64,000 nt of DNA from Phytohabitans suffuscus (GCF_011764565.1 NZ_AP022871.1:8618320-8682319), one strand, 5' to 3'. Shown: positions 1 through 8,889, numbered from the stretch's first letter. Program-made: numbers and translations. The notes: generated from the sequence alone by a model not told the origin.

Positions 1-952
1 CGAGGTCGTGCCGGGAGAAGTCGTACGCGCCGAAGGCCCGGCCGAACGCGGCGAGCTTGCGCGGGAAGTCGTTGTCGGCGTCGAAGATCTCCCGGGACAG
101 GCGGTGCGCCTCGGCGTCGGTGCCGGCGACGACCGGCTGGGCGCCGAGGAAGACGAGGATGTGGTCGGGGTCGCGGCCGAGCGCGGCGGTGCGGCGCTTG
201 ATGTCGGCGTAGTACTCGCGGGCCGACTCCAGCGGGCCGTTCGGCGCGTAGATGCCCTCGGCGACGTGCGCGGCCAGGTTGCGCCCCTCCTCGGAGACGC
301 CGGCCTGGAAGATGACCGGCTGCCCCTGCGGGGAGCGGGAGAGGTTGAGCGGCCCGGCCACCTTGAAGTGCTCGCCCACGTGGTCGAGCGGGTGCAGCTT
401 GGCCGGGTCGAGGAAGACGTCCCGCTCCACGTCGGCCGGGAACGCGCCGTCCTCGTACGAGTCCCACAGTCCACGTACGACGGTGACGTGCTCCAGCGCC
501 CGGCCGTACCGGGTGGCGTAGTCGAGGTGCTCGTCGAGCCCGTAGTTGCGGGAGGTGCCGGTGTCGAAGCTGGTGACCACGTTCCAGCCGGCCCGGCCGC
601 GGCTGATGTGGTCGAGCGAGGCGAAGCGGCGGGCCACGTTGAACGGCGAGTTGTACGTGGAGCTGAGCGTGCCGACCAGCCCGATGTGCCGGGTGTGGAC
701 GGCCACCGCCGACAGCAGGGTCAGCGGTTCGAGGCGGTTGAGGTAGTGCGGCGGGTACGTGGCGTCGATGAACTGGCTGTCCACGATGAACAGCGCGTCG
801 AACTTCGCGTGCTCGGCCGCCTTGGCCTGCGCGATGTACCAGTCGATGTCGATGCTGGCGTTCTTCGGTACCCGGGGGTCCTTCCAGAGGCTGTGCTGGC
901 CGGGTCCTCCGACGCCGTACGCCCGCAGGGCGAGCCGGATCTGGCGGGTCAT
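1..952 (-). CDS. LLM-class flavin-dependent monooxygenase (3' end beyond window)
   Basis: The first ~317 residues of a luciferase-like FMN-dependent monooxygenase of the NtaA/SnaA/DszA group, which oxidise small organic S- or N-containing substrates using reduced flavin. The start ATG (950-952) overlaps the TGA of the upstream ABC ATPase gene as ATGA, so it is probably translationally coupled. The N-terminus (MTRQIRLALRAYGVGGPGQH) and the segments FIVDSQFID, YLNRLEPLTLLSAVAV and GRAGWNVVTS match those of the complete paralogue at 5882-7228, so the operon carries two diverged copies. The C-terminus lies beyond base 1. The substrate is unknown; the sulfur context comes from the leader peptide at 7346-7426. 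Confidence 0.88.
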   Translation of the reverse strand, partial: MTRQIRLALRAYGVGGPGQHSLWKDPRVPKNASIDIDWYIAQAKAAEHAKFDALFIVDSQFIDATYPPHYLNRLEPLTLLSAVAVHTRHIGLVGTLSSTYNSPFNVARRFASLDHISRGRAGWNVVTSFDTGTSRNYGLDEHLDYATRYGRALEHVTVVRGLWDSYEDGAFPADVERDVFLDPAKLHPLDHVGEHFKVAGPLNLSRSPQGQPVIFQAGVSEEGRNLAAHVAEGIYAPNGPLESAREYYADIKRRTAALGRDPDHILVFLGAQPVVAGTDAEAHRLSREIFDADNDFPRKLAAFGRAFGAYDFSRHDL

Positions 953-1767
953 GCTGGTCCTCCGATGTTCTGTAGCAGCTCGCGCAGCTCCTCCCGCTGG
1001 GCACGGTCCGCGGCGGCCGAACGCAGCGTCGGCGCCGAGCCGACGAGCAGGCGGGCGTACGGGTGGCGGGGCGCGTTCACGACGGTCCGGGCGGGCCCCT
1101 CCTCGACGATCCCGCCCTGGTAGAGCACGGCGATGCGGTCGGCGACCCCGGCGACGGAGCCGAGGTCGTGGGAGATGAACACGAGCGCGGTGCCGGCGTC
1201 GCGCAGCTGCTTGAGCAGCTCCAGCGCGCGCACCCGGTTGGCGGCGTCGAGCGCGCTGACCGGCTCGTCGAGGATGACGACGCGCGGGTCGGTGACCAGC
1301 GCGCGGGCCACGGTGACCCGCTGCCGCTGCCCGCCGGACAGCTCGCCGGGCAGGCGGGACAGCAGCTCCTCGTCCAGGTGCACCCGGGCGGCGAGCCGCC
1401 GCGCCCGGTCGGCCGCCTCGCGCCGGGGGCGGCCCTGGATCAGCAGCGGCTCCACTATGGAGTCCTCGACGGTCACGTCCGGGTCGAGGCTGCGCAGCGG
1501 GTCCTGGAAGACGTACTGCACGACGCCCCGGCGGCGCAGCGCCCGCCACTGCCGGGCCCGGTAGCGGGTCACCTCCTCGCCGTCGACCGTGATCCGGCCG
1601 GCGGACGGGCGGACCAGGCCGACGACCGCGCGGGCCAGTGTGGACTTTCCGGAGCCGGTCTCGCCGATGACGCCGAGGGTCTGGCCCGGCGCGACCGACA
1701 GGCTGACCCGGCGCAGGGCCCGCGTGCGTCCGTAGTGGACGTCCAGGTCGGACACCTCAAGCGACAT
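949..1767 (-). CDS. ABC transporter ATP-binding protein, peptide/nickel type (DppF-like)
   Basis: A 272-residue ATPase of the OppF/DppF class that pairs with the preceding ATPase to power the importer. Walker A GETGSGKST is near residue 35, the signature LSGGQRQRV near 143, and Walker B VVILDEP near 163. The protein starts MSLEVSDLDVHYGRTRALR and overlaps the preceding ATPase gene by 11 bases. The four ABC genes plus the SBP form one polycistron flanked by two monooxygenase genes. This arrangement suggests uptake of an organosulfur compound or similar small molecule followed by oxidative cleavage; the substrate is inference. Confidence 0.93.
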   Translation of the reverse strand: MSLEVSDLDVHYGRTRALRRVSLSVAPGQTLGVIGETGSGKSTLARAVVGLVRPSAGRITVDGEEVTRYRARQWRALRRRGVVQYVFQDPLRSLDPDVTVEDSIVEPLLIQGRPRREAADRARRLAARVHLDEELLSRLPGELSGGQRQRVTVARALVTDPRVVILDEPVSALDAANRVRALELLKQLRDAGTALVFISHDLGSVAGVADRIAVLYQGGIVEEGPARTVVNAPRHPYARLLVGSAPTLRSAAADRAQREELRELLQNIGGPA

Positions 1768-2569
1768 GGTCGAGCTCCCGGAAGCGGTCCAGCCCGTACC
1801 GCTCGTGCTGGTCGATGAGCAGCCGCGTGTACTCGTGCCGCGGCTCGTAGAGGATCCGCTCCACCGGGCCCTGCTCGACCGTCTCGCCGGCGCGCAGCAC
1901 GAGCACCTCGTCGCAGAGCTGGGCGACGACCGCCAGGTCGTGCGAGACCACGACGAGCGCCAGCCCGGTGCGCTCGCGCAGGTCGGCGAGCAGGTCGAGG
2001 ATCTCCGCCTGCACGGTCACGTCGAGCGCGGTGGTGGCCTCGTCGGCGATCAGCACCCGCGGGTCGGCCGCGATCGCGGCGGCGATGAGCACCCGCTGGA
2101 GCATGCCGCCGGACAGCTCGTGCGGGTACCGCTGGTAGACCCGCTCGGGGTCACGCAGCCGCACCGCGCCGAGCAGCTCGACCGCGCGCCGCCGGGCGTC
2201 GCGCCGGCCCAGGCCCTTCTTGACCCGCACGACCTCGGCGATCTGCGGGCCGACCCTGAGCGACGGGTTCAGGTACGAGGCGGGGTCCTGGAAGACCGCG
2301 CCGACCGTGCCGCCGCGCAGGGCGGTCCACTCCTTGCGGGTCAGCGTGGCCACGTCGCGGCCGTCCAGCTCGATCCCGCCGCCGGAGACCCTGAAGTGCT
2401 CGGGCAGGATGCCCAGCACCGCCCGGCAGGTGAGGGTCTTGCCGCTGCCCGACTCCCCCACGATGCCGACGACCTTGCCCGGTGACAGCTCGAACGAGAC
2501 GCCGTGCACGAGGTCCCGACCGCCGACGCCGTCGTGGATCCGCACGTCACGGAGCGACAGGAGAGCCAT
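1757..2569 (-). CDS. ABC transporter ATP-binding protein, peptide/nickel type (DppD-like)
   Basis: A 270-residue ATPase of the OppD/DppD class. It shows Walker A GESGSGKT near residue 37, signature ELSGGMLQRV, and Walker B VLIADEATTALD. The start ATG lies within the permease gene (23-base overlap), and its own 3' end overlaps the next ATPase gene by 11 bases, so the operon is tightly coupled. It is shorter than classical DppD (~330 residues) because the C-terminal oligopeptide-transporter extension is mostly missing, which is common in actinobacterial small-substrate versions. Confidence 0.93.
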   Translation of the reverse strand: MALLSLRDVRIHDGVGGRDLVHGVSFELSPGKVVGIVGESGSGKTLTCRAVLGILPEHFRVSGGGIELDGRDVATLTRKEWTALRGGTVGAVFQDPASYLNPSLRVGPQIAEVVRVKKGLGRRDARRRAVELLGAVRLRDPERVYQRYPHELSGGMLQRVLIAAAIAADPRVLIADEATTALDVTVQAEILDLLADLRERTGLALVVVSHDLAVVAQLCDEVLVLRAGETVEQGPVERILYEPRHEYTRLLIDQHERYGLDRFRELDHVA

Positions 2570-3425
2570 TGGTCACCTTCCCTGGGTCGAGCTTGCGTGT
2601 GTTGAGCAGTGCGCGCCCGGCCTCGCCGGTGACGTCGCGGATCGCGTCGGCGAGCAGGTTGCACGCCCAGACCGTCGCCATGATCAGTGCGGTCGGCACC
2701 AGCGGCGCCCACGGCTGGAAGCTCAGGTAGCCGAGGTCGGCCGCGAGCACCCCGCCCCAGGTCGGCGCCGGCGGCTGCACGCCGATGCCGAGGAACGTCA
2801 GGCTGGAGACCACCACGAAGCCGACACCGGTGGTGTTGGCGAGGGCCACCGCGATCGGCGGCAGCACCTTGACCCACACGTGCCGGCGCACCACCCAGCC
2901 GACCGAGGCACCGGCCACGATCGCCGCCTCGACGTACTGGGAGCGGGCGACCGAGAGCGTGGCGGCCCGCGCCACCCGGTAGAACAGCGGGGAGACCATG
3001 ACGCCGACCACGAACATCGCCTGCGGGATCCCGTTGCCCAGCAGCGCGGTCACCGCCACCGCGAAGACGAGGAACGGCAGCGCGATGAGCGTGTCCGCCA
3101 GGCGCAGCGTCACCCACTCGAAGGCGCGTCCGAAGTAGACGGACAGGATGCCCGGTACGACGCCGACCACGAGCGCGAGCAGCGCGACCTGTACGGCGCC
3201 GAGCACGCTGACCCGGGAGCCGTCGAGCAGCCGGCTGAGCACGTCCCGGCCGAGGTAGTCGGTGCCGAGCGGGTGCGCGCCGGACGGGTTGGCGAGGATG
3301 TCGGTGGTGCCTTCGAGCGGGTCGTACGGGGCCAGGAGCGGCCCGAACGCCGCGAGGAACGCGATGGCGGCGAGGATGCCGAACGCGATGCGGCCGGTGG
3401 TCAGGCGCAGGACGCGGCGGATCAC
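2547..3425 (-). CDS. ABC transporter permease, peptide/nickel type (DppC-like)
   Basis: A 292-residue inner-membrane permease with an N-terminal membrane helix (FGILAAIAFLAAFGPLLAPY), the DppC hallmark HPLGTDYLGRDVLSRLLDGSR near residue 51, and about five further membrane segments containing the EAA-type loop EAAIVAGASVGWVVRRHV. The GTG start lies one base after the stop of the other permease (TGA-C-GTG). Together with the DppB-like protein it forms the transmembrane channel. Confidence 0.93.
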   Translation of the reverse strand: MIRRVLRLTTGRIAFGILAAIAFLAAFGPLLAPYDPLEGTTDILANPSGAHPLGTDYLGRDVLSRLLDGSRVSVLGAVQVALLALVVGVVPGILSVYFGRAFEWVTLRLADTLIALPFLVFAVAVTALLGNGIPQAMFVVGVMVSPLFYRVARAATLSVARSQYVEAAIVAGASVGWVVRRHVWVKVLPPIAVALANTTGVGFVVVSSLTFLGIGVQPPAPTWGGVLAADLGYLSFQPWAPLVPTALIMATVWACNLLADAIRDVTGEAGRALLNTRKLDPGKVTNGSPVAP

Positions 3426-3426
3426 G

Positions 3427-4383
3427 TCACACCCCTCTCGCCGACGCCGGGGCCACCCGGGCGAGCACGACGTTGACGATCAGGTTGAAGACGACGACGA
3501 GCACGACCGAGACGACCAGCACGCCCTGGACGGCGGGTACGTCGCCGCGCTGGGCCGAGTTGGCCGCGAACTGGCCGAAGCCCGCCATCCCGAAGATCGC
3601 CTCGGTGACGACGGCGCCGCCGAGCAGGTTGGGGAACTTGAGGCCGAGCACGGCCAGGGCCGGCCCGACGCCGTTGCGCAGCACGTGCCGGAAGAAGATC
3701 CGCCGCGGGCCGAGGCCGCGCACGACCGCGCCGGTCACGTAGTTCTCCCGGTACGCCGCGACCAGCCCGGCCCGCAGCTGCCGGGCGACGTCGGAGACGG
3801 TGTCGAAGCTGAGCGCGATCGCCGGCAGCGTGATGTGCGCCAGCCAGGTGCCGAGCCCCCGCTCCGCCGGCGAGTAGCCGGCGGAGGGGAACCAGCCGAG
3901 CCCGACCGCGAAGACGCCGACGAGCGCGATGCCGACCACGAACGACGGCATGACCGAGATGAACGTCATGAACCCGGTGATGGCGCGGTCCACCCAGGTG
4001 GTCCGGCGCAGCGCCGCGAGGACGCCGAAGCCGAACCCGAACACCACTCCGATCAGCAGCGCCAGCCCGGCCACCGAGAGGCTGATGGCCGCCCCCTCGA
4101 CCAGCAGCCGGGAGATGTCGGCGCCGTTGTACCAGCTCTTGCCGAGGTCGCCCGTGACCATGTCGCCGAACCAGTCGAGGTACTGGGTCAGGAACGGCCG
4201 GTCCAGCCCCCACTGCCGCTCGATCTGCGCGATCGCCTCCGGGGTGGCCGACTCGCCGAGCTGCAGGCTCGCCGGGCTGAGGCCGCTGAGCGCGCGCAGC
4301 GCGAACGTCACGAACGTGGCGACGAGGAAGACCGGTACGAAGATCGCGACCGAGTGCGCCAGGATGGACAGCGCCCTTCTCAC
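3427..4383 (-). CDS. ABC transporter permease, peptide/nickel type (DppB-like)
   Basis: A 318-residue permease starting at a GTG (4381-4383) that overlaps the TGA of the SBP gene as GTGA. A longer upstream open frame exists but is noncoding shadow over the SBP gene. The sequence begins VRRALSILAHSVAIFVPVFL, a membrane helix. The periplasm-facing loop contains ERQWGLDRPFLTQYLDW, typical of DppB, and a C-terminal EAA loop (GAVVRGLGPRRIFFRHVLRN) contacts the ATPase. Six membrane segments are expected. Confidence 0.92.
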   Translation of the reverse strand: MRRALSILAHSVAIFVPVFLVATFVTFALRALSGLSPASLQLGESATPEAIAQIERQWGLDRPFLTQYLDWFGDMVTGDLGKSWYNGADISRLLVEGAAISLSVAGLALLIGVVFGFGFGVLAALRRTTWVDRAITGFMTFISVMPSFVVGIALVGVFAVGLGWFPSAGYSPAERGLGTWLAHITLPAIALSFDTVSDVARQLRAGLVAAYRENYVTGAVVRGLGPRRIFFRHVLRNGVGPALAVLGLKFPNLLGGAVVTEAIFGMAGFGQFAANSAQRGDVPAVQGVLVVSVVLVVVFNLIVNVVLARVAPASARGV

Positions 4384-5885
4384 GGCTCGACCCTCAGCCC
4401 GGTCCAGTGGATCTGTCCCGGGATCGGGGTCAGCGCGGAGACCTTCCCGCTCTTGACGAAGATGTTCGGCTGCGAGTACGTGAAGACCAGCGCCCTGCTC
4501 TCCAGCCCGGCCCGGGTGGCGGCCTGCAGGTTCTTCTCGTAGTCCGGCGACTCCAGCGGCGTGCCGCGGGCCAGCGAGACCGCCTTCTCGAAACCCTCCG
4601 GCTGGTACGGGCTGCTGAGGTTGAGCGGCCCGTTCGGTCCGAAGTGGGCGGTCAGGGTCTGCACCGGCGACTCGCGGCCGGTCGTGCCGTACAGCGAGAG
4701 CGTCAGGTCCTTGGCGAAGAACGGCTTCTCCCAGTTGGGATCCACCTTGATGGTGATGTCGAAGCCGACCGCGTTGAGCTGCGACTGGACGATCTCGGAG
4801 GCGGTGGCGTAGGTCTGCCCCGCGATGACGAGGTCGAGCTTGAGCTGCCCGGGCGCGTAGCCGGCCTCGGCGAGCAGCGCCTTGGCCTTGGCCGGGTCGT
4901 ACGGGTAGCGGTTCGCGGACTGCTGGTCGTAGGCCAGGTACTCGGGCGGGAACGGCTGGTCGGTCGGCTTGCCGTACCCGAAGGTGACCTTGTCGACGAA
5001 CTCCTGGCGGTTGGTCGCGTGGCGTACCGCGTCGACGACCTTGGGGTTGGTGAACGGCGCCTTGTTGACGTTGATGCTGATGTTGGAGGCGTTGAAGCCC
5101 GGCTGGAACACCACGTCGAGCCCGGCCGCCTCGGCCGCCTTCACCTGGCTGGCGGTGAGGTTCGCGAAGTCGTACACGCCGGTCTTGAGGCCGGAGACGA
5201 CGGTGGCCGCGTCCGGGACGGGCTGCAGCTCGACCCGGTCGATGTGGATGTTCGCGGCGTCCCAGTAGTCGGGGTTCTTCTTGAGGTAGACGTGCGAGCC
5301 GGGCACGAGCTCGGTGACGACGAACGGGCCGGCGCCGACCGGGGCCTGGTCCAGCTTGGCCGGGTCCTGGGCCGCCTTCGGGCTGGTGATCTGCGCGACC
5401 CGCTCGCCGAGCAGCAGCGGGATCTGGTAGTCCACCTGGGTCAGCTGGACGACCACGTCGAGGTCGCCCCGCGCGGTCACGCTCTCGATGGAGGTGAGGT
5501 CGCCGTCGAGGGCGGAGTTCTGCTGGGTCTTGGCCCGTTCGAGGTACGCCTTGACCGCGGCCGCGTCCAGCGGCTCCCCGTCGGAGAACTTGAGCCCCGG
5601 CCGCAGGTGGAACGTCACCTGGTCGCCGGTGTCGTTGTAGTCCCAGCTCTCCGCGAGGCTCGGCACCGCCTTGCCGTGCTCGTCGATCTCGGTGAGCGAC
5701 GCGTACGCGAGCGAGAGGATGCGGAACTGGGCGCCGCTGCCGCTGACCACCGGGTCCCAGTGCGCGGGCAGCGTGACGGCCCACCGCAGCGTGGACTCGC
5801 CGTCCGCGGCGCCGCCCGCGTCCCCGGCGCAGCCGGCGAGCCCGAGAGTGACCGCCGCGAGGACGGCCAGCGCTTTCCGTCTCAT
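4380..5885 (-). CDS. ABC transporter substrate-binding lipoprotein (SBP family 5)
   Basis: A 501-residue extracytoplasmic solute-binding protein of the peptide/nickel family. The lipobox LAGC follows a short hydrophobic segment (MRRKALAVLAAVTLGLAGC), so it is anchored by a lipidated cysteine at about residue 20. Family hallmarks are visible: AESWDYNDTGDQVTFHLRPG and LKFSDGEPLDAAAVK near residue 100, and YGTTGRESP downstream. The ATG overlaps the stop of the upstream monooxygenase gene (ATGA), placing it second in the operon after that enzyme. It delivers the substrate to the two permeases encoded downstream. Ligand unknown. Confidence 0.93.
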   Translation of the reverse strand: MRRKALAVLAAVTLGLAGCAGDAGGAADGESTLRWAVTLPAHWDPVVSGSGAQFRILSLAYASLTEIDEHGKAVPSLAESWDYNDTGDQVTFHLRPGLKFSDGEPLDAAAVKAYLERAKTQQNSALDGDLTSIESVTARGDLDVVVQLTQVDYQIPLLLGERVAQITSPKAAQDPAKLDQAPVGAGPFVVTELVPGSHVYLKKNPDYWDAANIHIDRVELQPVPDAATVVSGLKTGVYDFANLTASQVKAAEAAGLDVVFQPGFNASNISINVNKAPFTNPKVVDAVRHATNRQEFVDKVTFGYGKPTDQPFPPEYLAYDQQSANRYPYDPAKAKALLAEAGYAPGQLKLDLVIAGQTYATASEIVQSQLNAVGFDITIKVDPNWEKPFFAKDLTLSLYGTTGRESPVQTLTAHFGPNGPLNLSSPYQPEGFEKAVSLARGTPLESPDYEKNLQAATRAGLESRALVFTYSQPNIFVKSGKVSALTPIPGQIHWTGLRVEP

Positions 5886-7228
5886 TTGGACACTCCTGTC
5901 AGGCGCGCGGCCGTGTGGACGTTCTCGGGGACGGGCAGGCCGAGGTTGCCGCGCAGCGTGGTCGCCTCGTACTCGCTCCGGACCACGCCCCGCTCGCGCA
6001 GGATCGGCAGCACGCCGTCGGTGAAGCGGGCGAACTCGCTGGGCGCGTTGACGGTGACGTTGATGCCGTCGAAGGCGCCGGCCTCGAACCACCGCTGGAT
6101 CTCGTCGGCGACCGTGCGCGGCGAGCCGACGAACGGCGAGCGGCGCGAGTCGAGCGTGTGCTGGACGACCTGGCGCAGCGTGAGGCCGTTGTCGCGGGCC
6201 AGCTTCTTGATCCGCTCGGCCTGGGTGCGGAAGCTGCGGTCGCCGAGGTCGCCGACCTCGGGGAAGGGCGCGTCGAGGTCGTACCGGGTGAAGTCGTGCC
6301 AGCCGAACGGGCGGCCGAGCTCCTTCAGCGCGCGGTGGAAGTCCTTGCCGCCGCGCAGGGCGGCCTCCTTCTCCCGCGCCTGCTCGTCGGTGTCCGCGAT
6401 CACGGGGCTGATCCCGGGCACGATGAGCACGCGGTCGGGGTCGCGTCCCTTGGCCGCCGCCCGCGCCTTGACGTCCCGCGCGAACGCCTGGCCCTGCTCG
6501 ACCGTCTGCGCGTGCGTGAAGATCGCCTCGGCGACGGTGGCGCCGAGGTCGCGCCCCTCCTCGGAGTCGCCGGCCTGGAAGATGACCGGCTGCCCCTGCG
6601 GCGAGCGCTGGAGGTTGAGCGGCCCGACGACCGAGAAGTGCTCGCCGACGTGGTTGAGCGGGTGCTGCCGGGACGGGTCGAAGAAGACGCCGCGCGCCTT
6701 GTCGCGCGGGAACGCGTCGTCCTCGTACGAGTCCCACAGCCCGCGCACGACCCGCACGTGTTCGAGGGCCCGGCCGTACCGGGTGGCGTAGTCGTAGTGC
6801 TCGGCCCGGCCGTAGTTGCCGGCGGTGCCGCCGTCGCCGGTGGCCACGACGTTCCAGCCGGCGCGGCCGCCGCTGATCACGTCCAGCGACGCGAGGCGCC
6901 GGGCCACGTTGAACGGGTCGTTGTACGAGGTGGTCAGCGTGCCGACCAGCCCGATGTGGGTGGTGTGCACGGCCACCGCCGACAGCAGCGTCAGCGGTTC
7001 GAGGCGGTTGAGGTAGTGGTGGGGCGAGTCCGGCGTGATGAACTGGCTGTCCACAATGAACACGTGGTCGAACCTGGCGGCCTCGGCCTGCTGGGCGCGG
7101 GCGATGTACCAGCGGATGTCGACGCTCGCGTCGCCGGGGATCTCGGGATGGAGCCAGGTGCTGTGCTGCCCCGGCCCGCCGACCCCGAGAAGCACCGCCC
7201 CGAGCTTGAGCTGCCCACGGTTGGTCAC
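5882..7228 (-). CDS. LLM-class flavin-dependent monooxygenase (NtaA/SnaA/DszA type)
   Basis: A complete 448-residue luciferase-like monooxygenase. It begins MTNRGQLKLGAVLLGVGGPG from a GTG at 7226-7228 preceded by GGAGGAC at suitable spacing. Segments typical of the NtaA/DszA group include HTTHIGLVGTLTTSYNDPF, GGRAGWNVVATGD and RSPQGQPVIFQAGDSEEG. The group uses FMNH2 supplied by a separate reductase. It is the first structural gene behind the cysteine-type leader peptide at 7346-7426, which points to expression under sulfur limitation and to desulfurisation or sulfonate-type chemistry. The exact reaction cannot be read from sequence. Confidence 0.9.
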   Translation of the reverse strand: MTNRGQLKLGAVLLGVGGPGQHSTWLHPEIPGDASVDIRWYIARAQQAEAARFDHVFIVDSQFITPDSPHHYLNRLEPLTLLSAVAVHTTHIGLVGTLTTSYNDPFNVARRLASLDVISGGRAGWNVVATGDGGTAGNYGRAEHYDYATRYGRALEHVRVVRGLWDSYEDDAFPRDKARGVFFDPSRQHPLNHVGEHFSVVGPLNLQRSPQGQPVIFQAGDSEEGRDLGATVAEAIFTHAQTVEQGQAFARDVKARAAAKGRDPDRVLIVPGISPVIADTDEQAREKEAALRGGKDFHRALKELGRPFGWHDFTRYDLDAPFPEVGDLGDRSFRTQAERIKKLARDNGLTLRQVVQHTLDSRRSPFVGSPRTVADEIQRWFEAGAFDGINVTVNAPSEFARFTDGVLPILRERGVVRSEYEATTLRGNLGLPVPENVHTAARLTGVSK

Positions 7229-7302
7229 GGTGATGTCCTCCGTCGTTCGGGAGTTGGTCAGGGGAGTTGAGGTGGCGACCCGCCGAGGGGCACGCCCGCG
7301 CG

Positions 7303-7322
7303 CTCCCCGGCGGACCGGGGAG
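7303..7322 (-). terminator. Possible attenuator stem-loop between leader peptide and monooxygenase operon
   Basis: A perfect 8-bp GC stem (CTCCCCGG / CCGGGGAG) with a 4-nt loop lies 24 bases after the leader peptide stop and about 75 bases before the first structural gene. The position fits attenuation coupled to leader translation. There is no U-tract, which is usual in actinobacteria, so the terminator role is inference. Confidence 0.4.
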
Positions 7323-7345
7323 GAACAGGGGCGGCGCGGCGAGGG

Positions 7346-7426
7346 TCAGCTACAGAGCGTGGCGGCGATGCGGCCTTGGTCGAGCCAGCGGCGGCTGGTT
7401 AGCGTCACTGCGGGGCGCTGGCTCAT
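7346..7426 (-). CDS. Cysteine-type leader peptide (26 aa) upstream of sulfur operon
   Basis: A 26-codon ORF from ATG 7424-7426 to TGA, with sequence MSQRPAVTLTSRRWLDQGRI followed by AATLCS. It matches the short actinobacterial leader peptides found in front of sulfur-metabolism genes: an LT-x-RR-x-x-D-x-x-R pattern followed by a near-terminal Leu-Cys. In such leaders, stalling at the Cys codon under cysteine shortage is thought to relieve attenuation of the downstream genes. Here the structural operon begins 117 bases downstream with a monooxygenase and an ABC importer. The assignment rests on pattern and context; the leader itself would have no enzymatic role. Confidence 0.75.
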   Translation of the reverse strand: MSQRPAVTLTSRRWLDQGRIAATLCS

Positions 7427-7525
7427 GCACCTGAGTATGTGTGGCCGCGCCCCGGCACGTCCAACGAGAGATCGTGATGACGATCCATTAGCGCAGGTGA
7501 TGGATTTCCTATTAAACTGATAGGC

Positions 7526-8395
7526 ATGACCAGGAATCTCGGCATCATTCCGCTCCGGAGCCTCGTGGCCGTCGCGGACTGCGGCGGCTTCCAGCGCGCG
7601 GCCACCTCGCTGCACCTGACCCAGGGCGCGGTGAGCCAGCACGTGCGCCGGCTGGAGGAGGCGCTGGGCCGCACGCTCGTCGAGCGGCAGGGCCGCGGCT
7701 CCCGGTTCACCGCGGACGGCGAGGCGTTCCTCGGCCACGCGCGGCGCATCCTCAGCGTGCACGACGAGACCCTGCGCGAGTTCGGCGTGGAGCCGGGCCG
7801 CACGCTCGTCATCGGCTCGACCGAGCACGCCGCCGCCCAGCTGCTGCCCGAGCTCGCGTCGTCGCTGGGCGACACGTTCCCGCACTGCCGCATCAGGTTC
7901 CGGATCGACCGCGGCGCCCAGCTCCGCTCCCGCCTCGCCGACGGCCGCATCGACCTCGCGCTGCTGCTCGGGCCCGCCGAGGAGCCCGACGCGCGCACGG
8001 TCGGCGAGCTGGGCCTGACCTGGTACTCGGCGCCGCACTGGACCCCGCCCGCGCGCGGCGAGCCGGTGCAGCTCGTCGCGTTCGACGCGCCCTGCGCGCT
8101 GCGCACCCAGGCCCTGGAGACCCTCGCCGCGCACAACGTACCGGCCGAGGTGGGCTGCGAGGCCGCCCACCTGGCCGGGGTGCAGGCGGCCGTGCGCGCC
8201 GGGCTCGGCGTCGGGCTGATGGCCACGCTGGGCAGGAGCCCCGAGGGCCTTGTCGCGCGCCACGAGCTGCCCGCCGCCCGGCCGCTGCCACTGTCCGTCA
8301 CGCCCCGGCGCGGCCTCCCCGCCGACCTCGCCTCCGGCGCCGCCAACTCGCTGACCCGCCTGCTCGCCCCGCCACCCCTGCTTGGAGCCGCCTGA
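7526..8395 (+). CDS. LysR-family transcriptional regulator
   Basis: A 289-residue LysR-type regulator with an N-terminal winged helix-turn-helix (SLVAVADCGGFQRAATSLHL, TQGAVSQHVRRLEEALG, residues ~10-65) and a C-terminal periplasmic-binding-like effector domain (LVIGSTEHAAAQLLPEL onward). It diverges from the leader peptide and sulfur operon, so it is the natural candidate regulator of that operon; effector unknown. The ATG follows an AT-rich stretch unlike the rest of the window (TATTAAACTGATAGGC), likely containing the promoter. Its stop overlaps the next ATG (TGATG), coupling it to the cupin gene. Confidence 0.92.
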   Translation: MTRNLGIIPLRSLVAVADCGGFQRAATSLHLTQGAVSQHVRRLEEALGRTLVERQGRGSRFTADGEAFLGHARRILSVHDETLREFGVEPGRTLVIGSTEHAAAQLLPELASSLGDTFPHCRIRFRIDRGAQLRSRLADGRIDLALLLGPAEEPDARTVGELGLTWYSAPHWTPPARGEPVQLVAFDAPCALRTQALETLAAHNVPAEVGCEAAHLAGVQAAVRAGLGVGLMATLGRSPEGLVARHELPAARPLPLSVTPRRGLPADLASGAANSLTRLLAPPPLLGAA

Positions 8396-8889
8396 TGCCC
8401 CCCGCCTTCCGCACCCCCAGCGGCGTCGTCCTGCCCGCCGACATCGACCCGTTCCACCGGCGGCTGCACCGGATCGCGCCGGCCGGGCTCGTCGACCAGA
8501 CCTCGCAGACCTCCGGCATGAAGCGCCGCGAGGCGATCAGCGGCAAGACCGTCGGCGCCGCGCACCTCTGGATGGGCCAGACCCACGTGCCCGGCGCCAC
8601 CAACTCCGGCAACCACCACCACGGCGCCTCGGAGACCGCCATCTTCGTCGTCTCCGGCACGCCGGCGTTCGTCTTCCTCGACCTGGAGGGCGACGAGCCG
8701 GTGGAGACCCGCGTCCAGACCGCGCCCGGCGACTACATCTTCGTACCGCCGTACGTGCCGCACCGCGAGGAGAACCCGGACCCCGACGTCGAGGCCGTCG
8801 TCGTGATCGCCCGCACCACCCAGGAGGCCGTCGTCGTCAACCTCGACGGCCTCGACTGGTCCGAGGTCAGGCTCACCACCCCGCACTGA
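8395..8889 (+). CDS. Cupin-domain protein
   Basis: A 164-residue single-domain cupin. The first cupin motif is seen at GNHHHGASETAIFVVSGTPA (residues ~73-92) with three consecutive histidines and a glutamate as metal ligands; the second motif is PGDYIFVPPYVPHREENP with the C-terminal histidine. It could be a metal-dependent small-molecule enzyme or sensor; no reaction can be assigned. It is translationally coupled to the LysR gene by a TGATG overlap, so it probably belongs to the same sulfur-compound response. Confidence 0.85.
   Translation: MPPAFRTPSGVVLPADIDPFHRRLHRIAPAGLVDQTSQTSGMKRREAISGKTVGAAHLWMGQTHVPGATNSGNHHHGASETAIFVVSGTPAFVFLDLEGDEPVETRVQTAPGDYIFVPPYVPHREENPDPDVEAVVVIARTTQEAVVVNLDGLDWSEVRLTTPH

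Noticed and set aside
8..3476. Long plus-strand open frames opposite the ABC/monooxygenase operon
   Set aside because: They are antisense shadows of the minus-strand genes, rich in Arg/Val/Gly/Ala/Asp, with no domains; the minus strand gives clear protein families with overlapping starts and stops.
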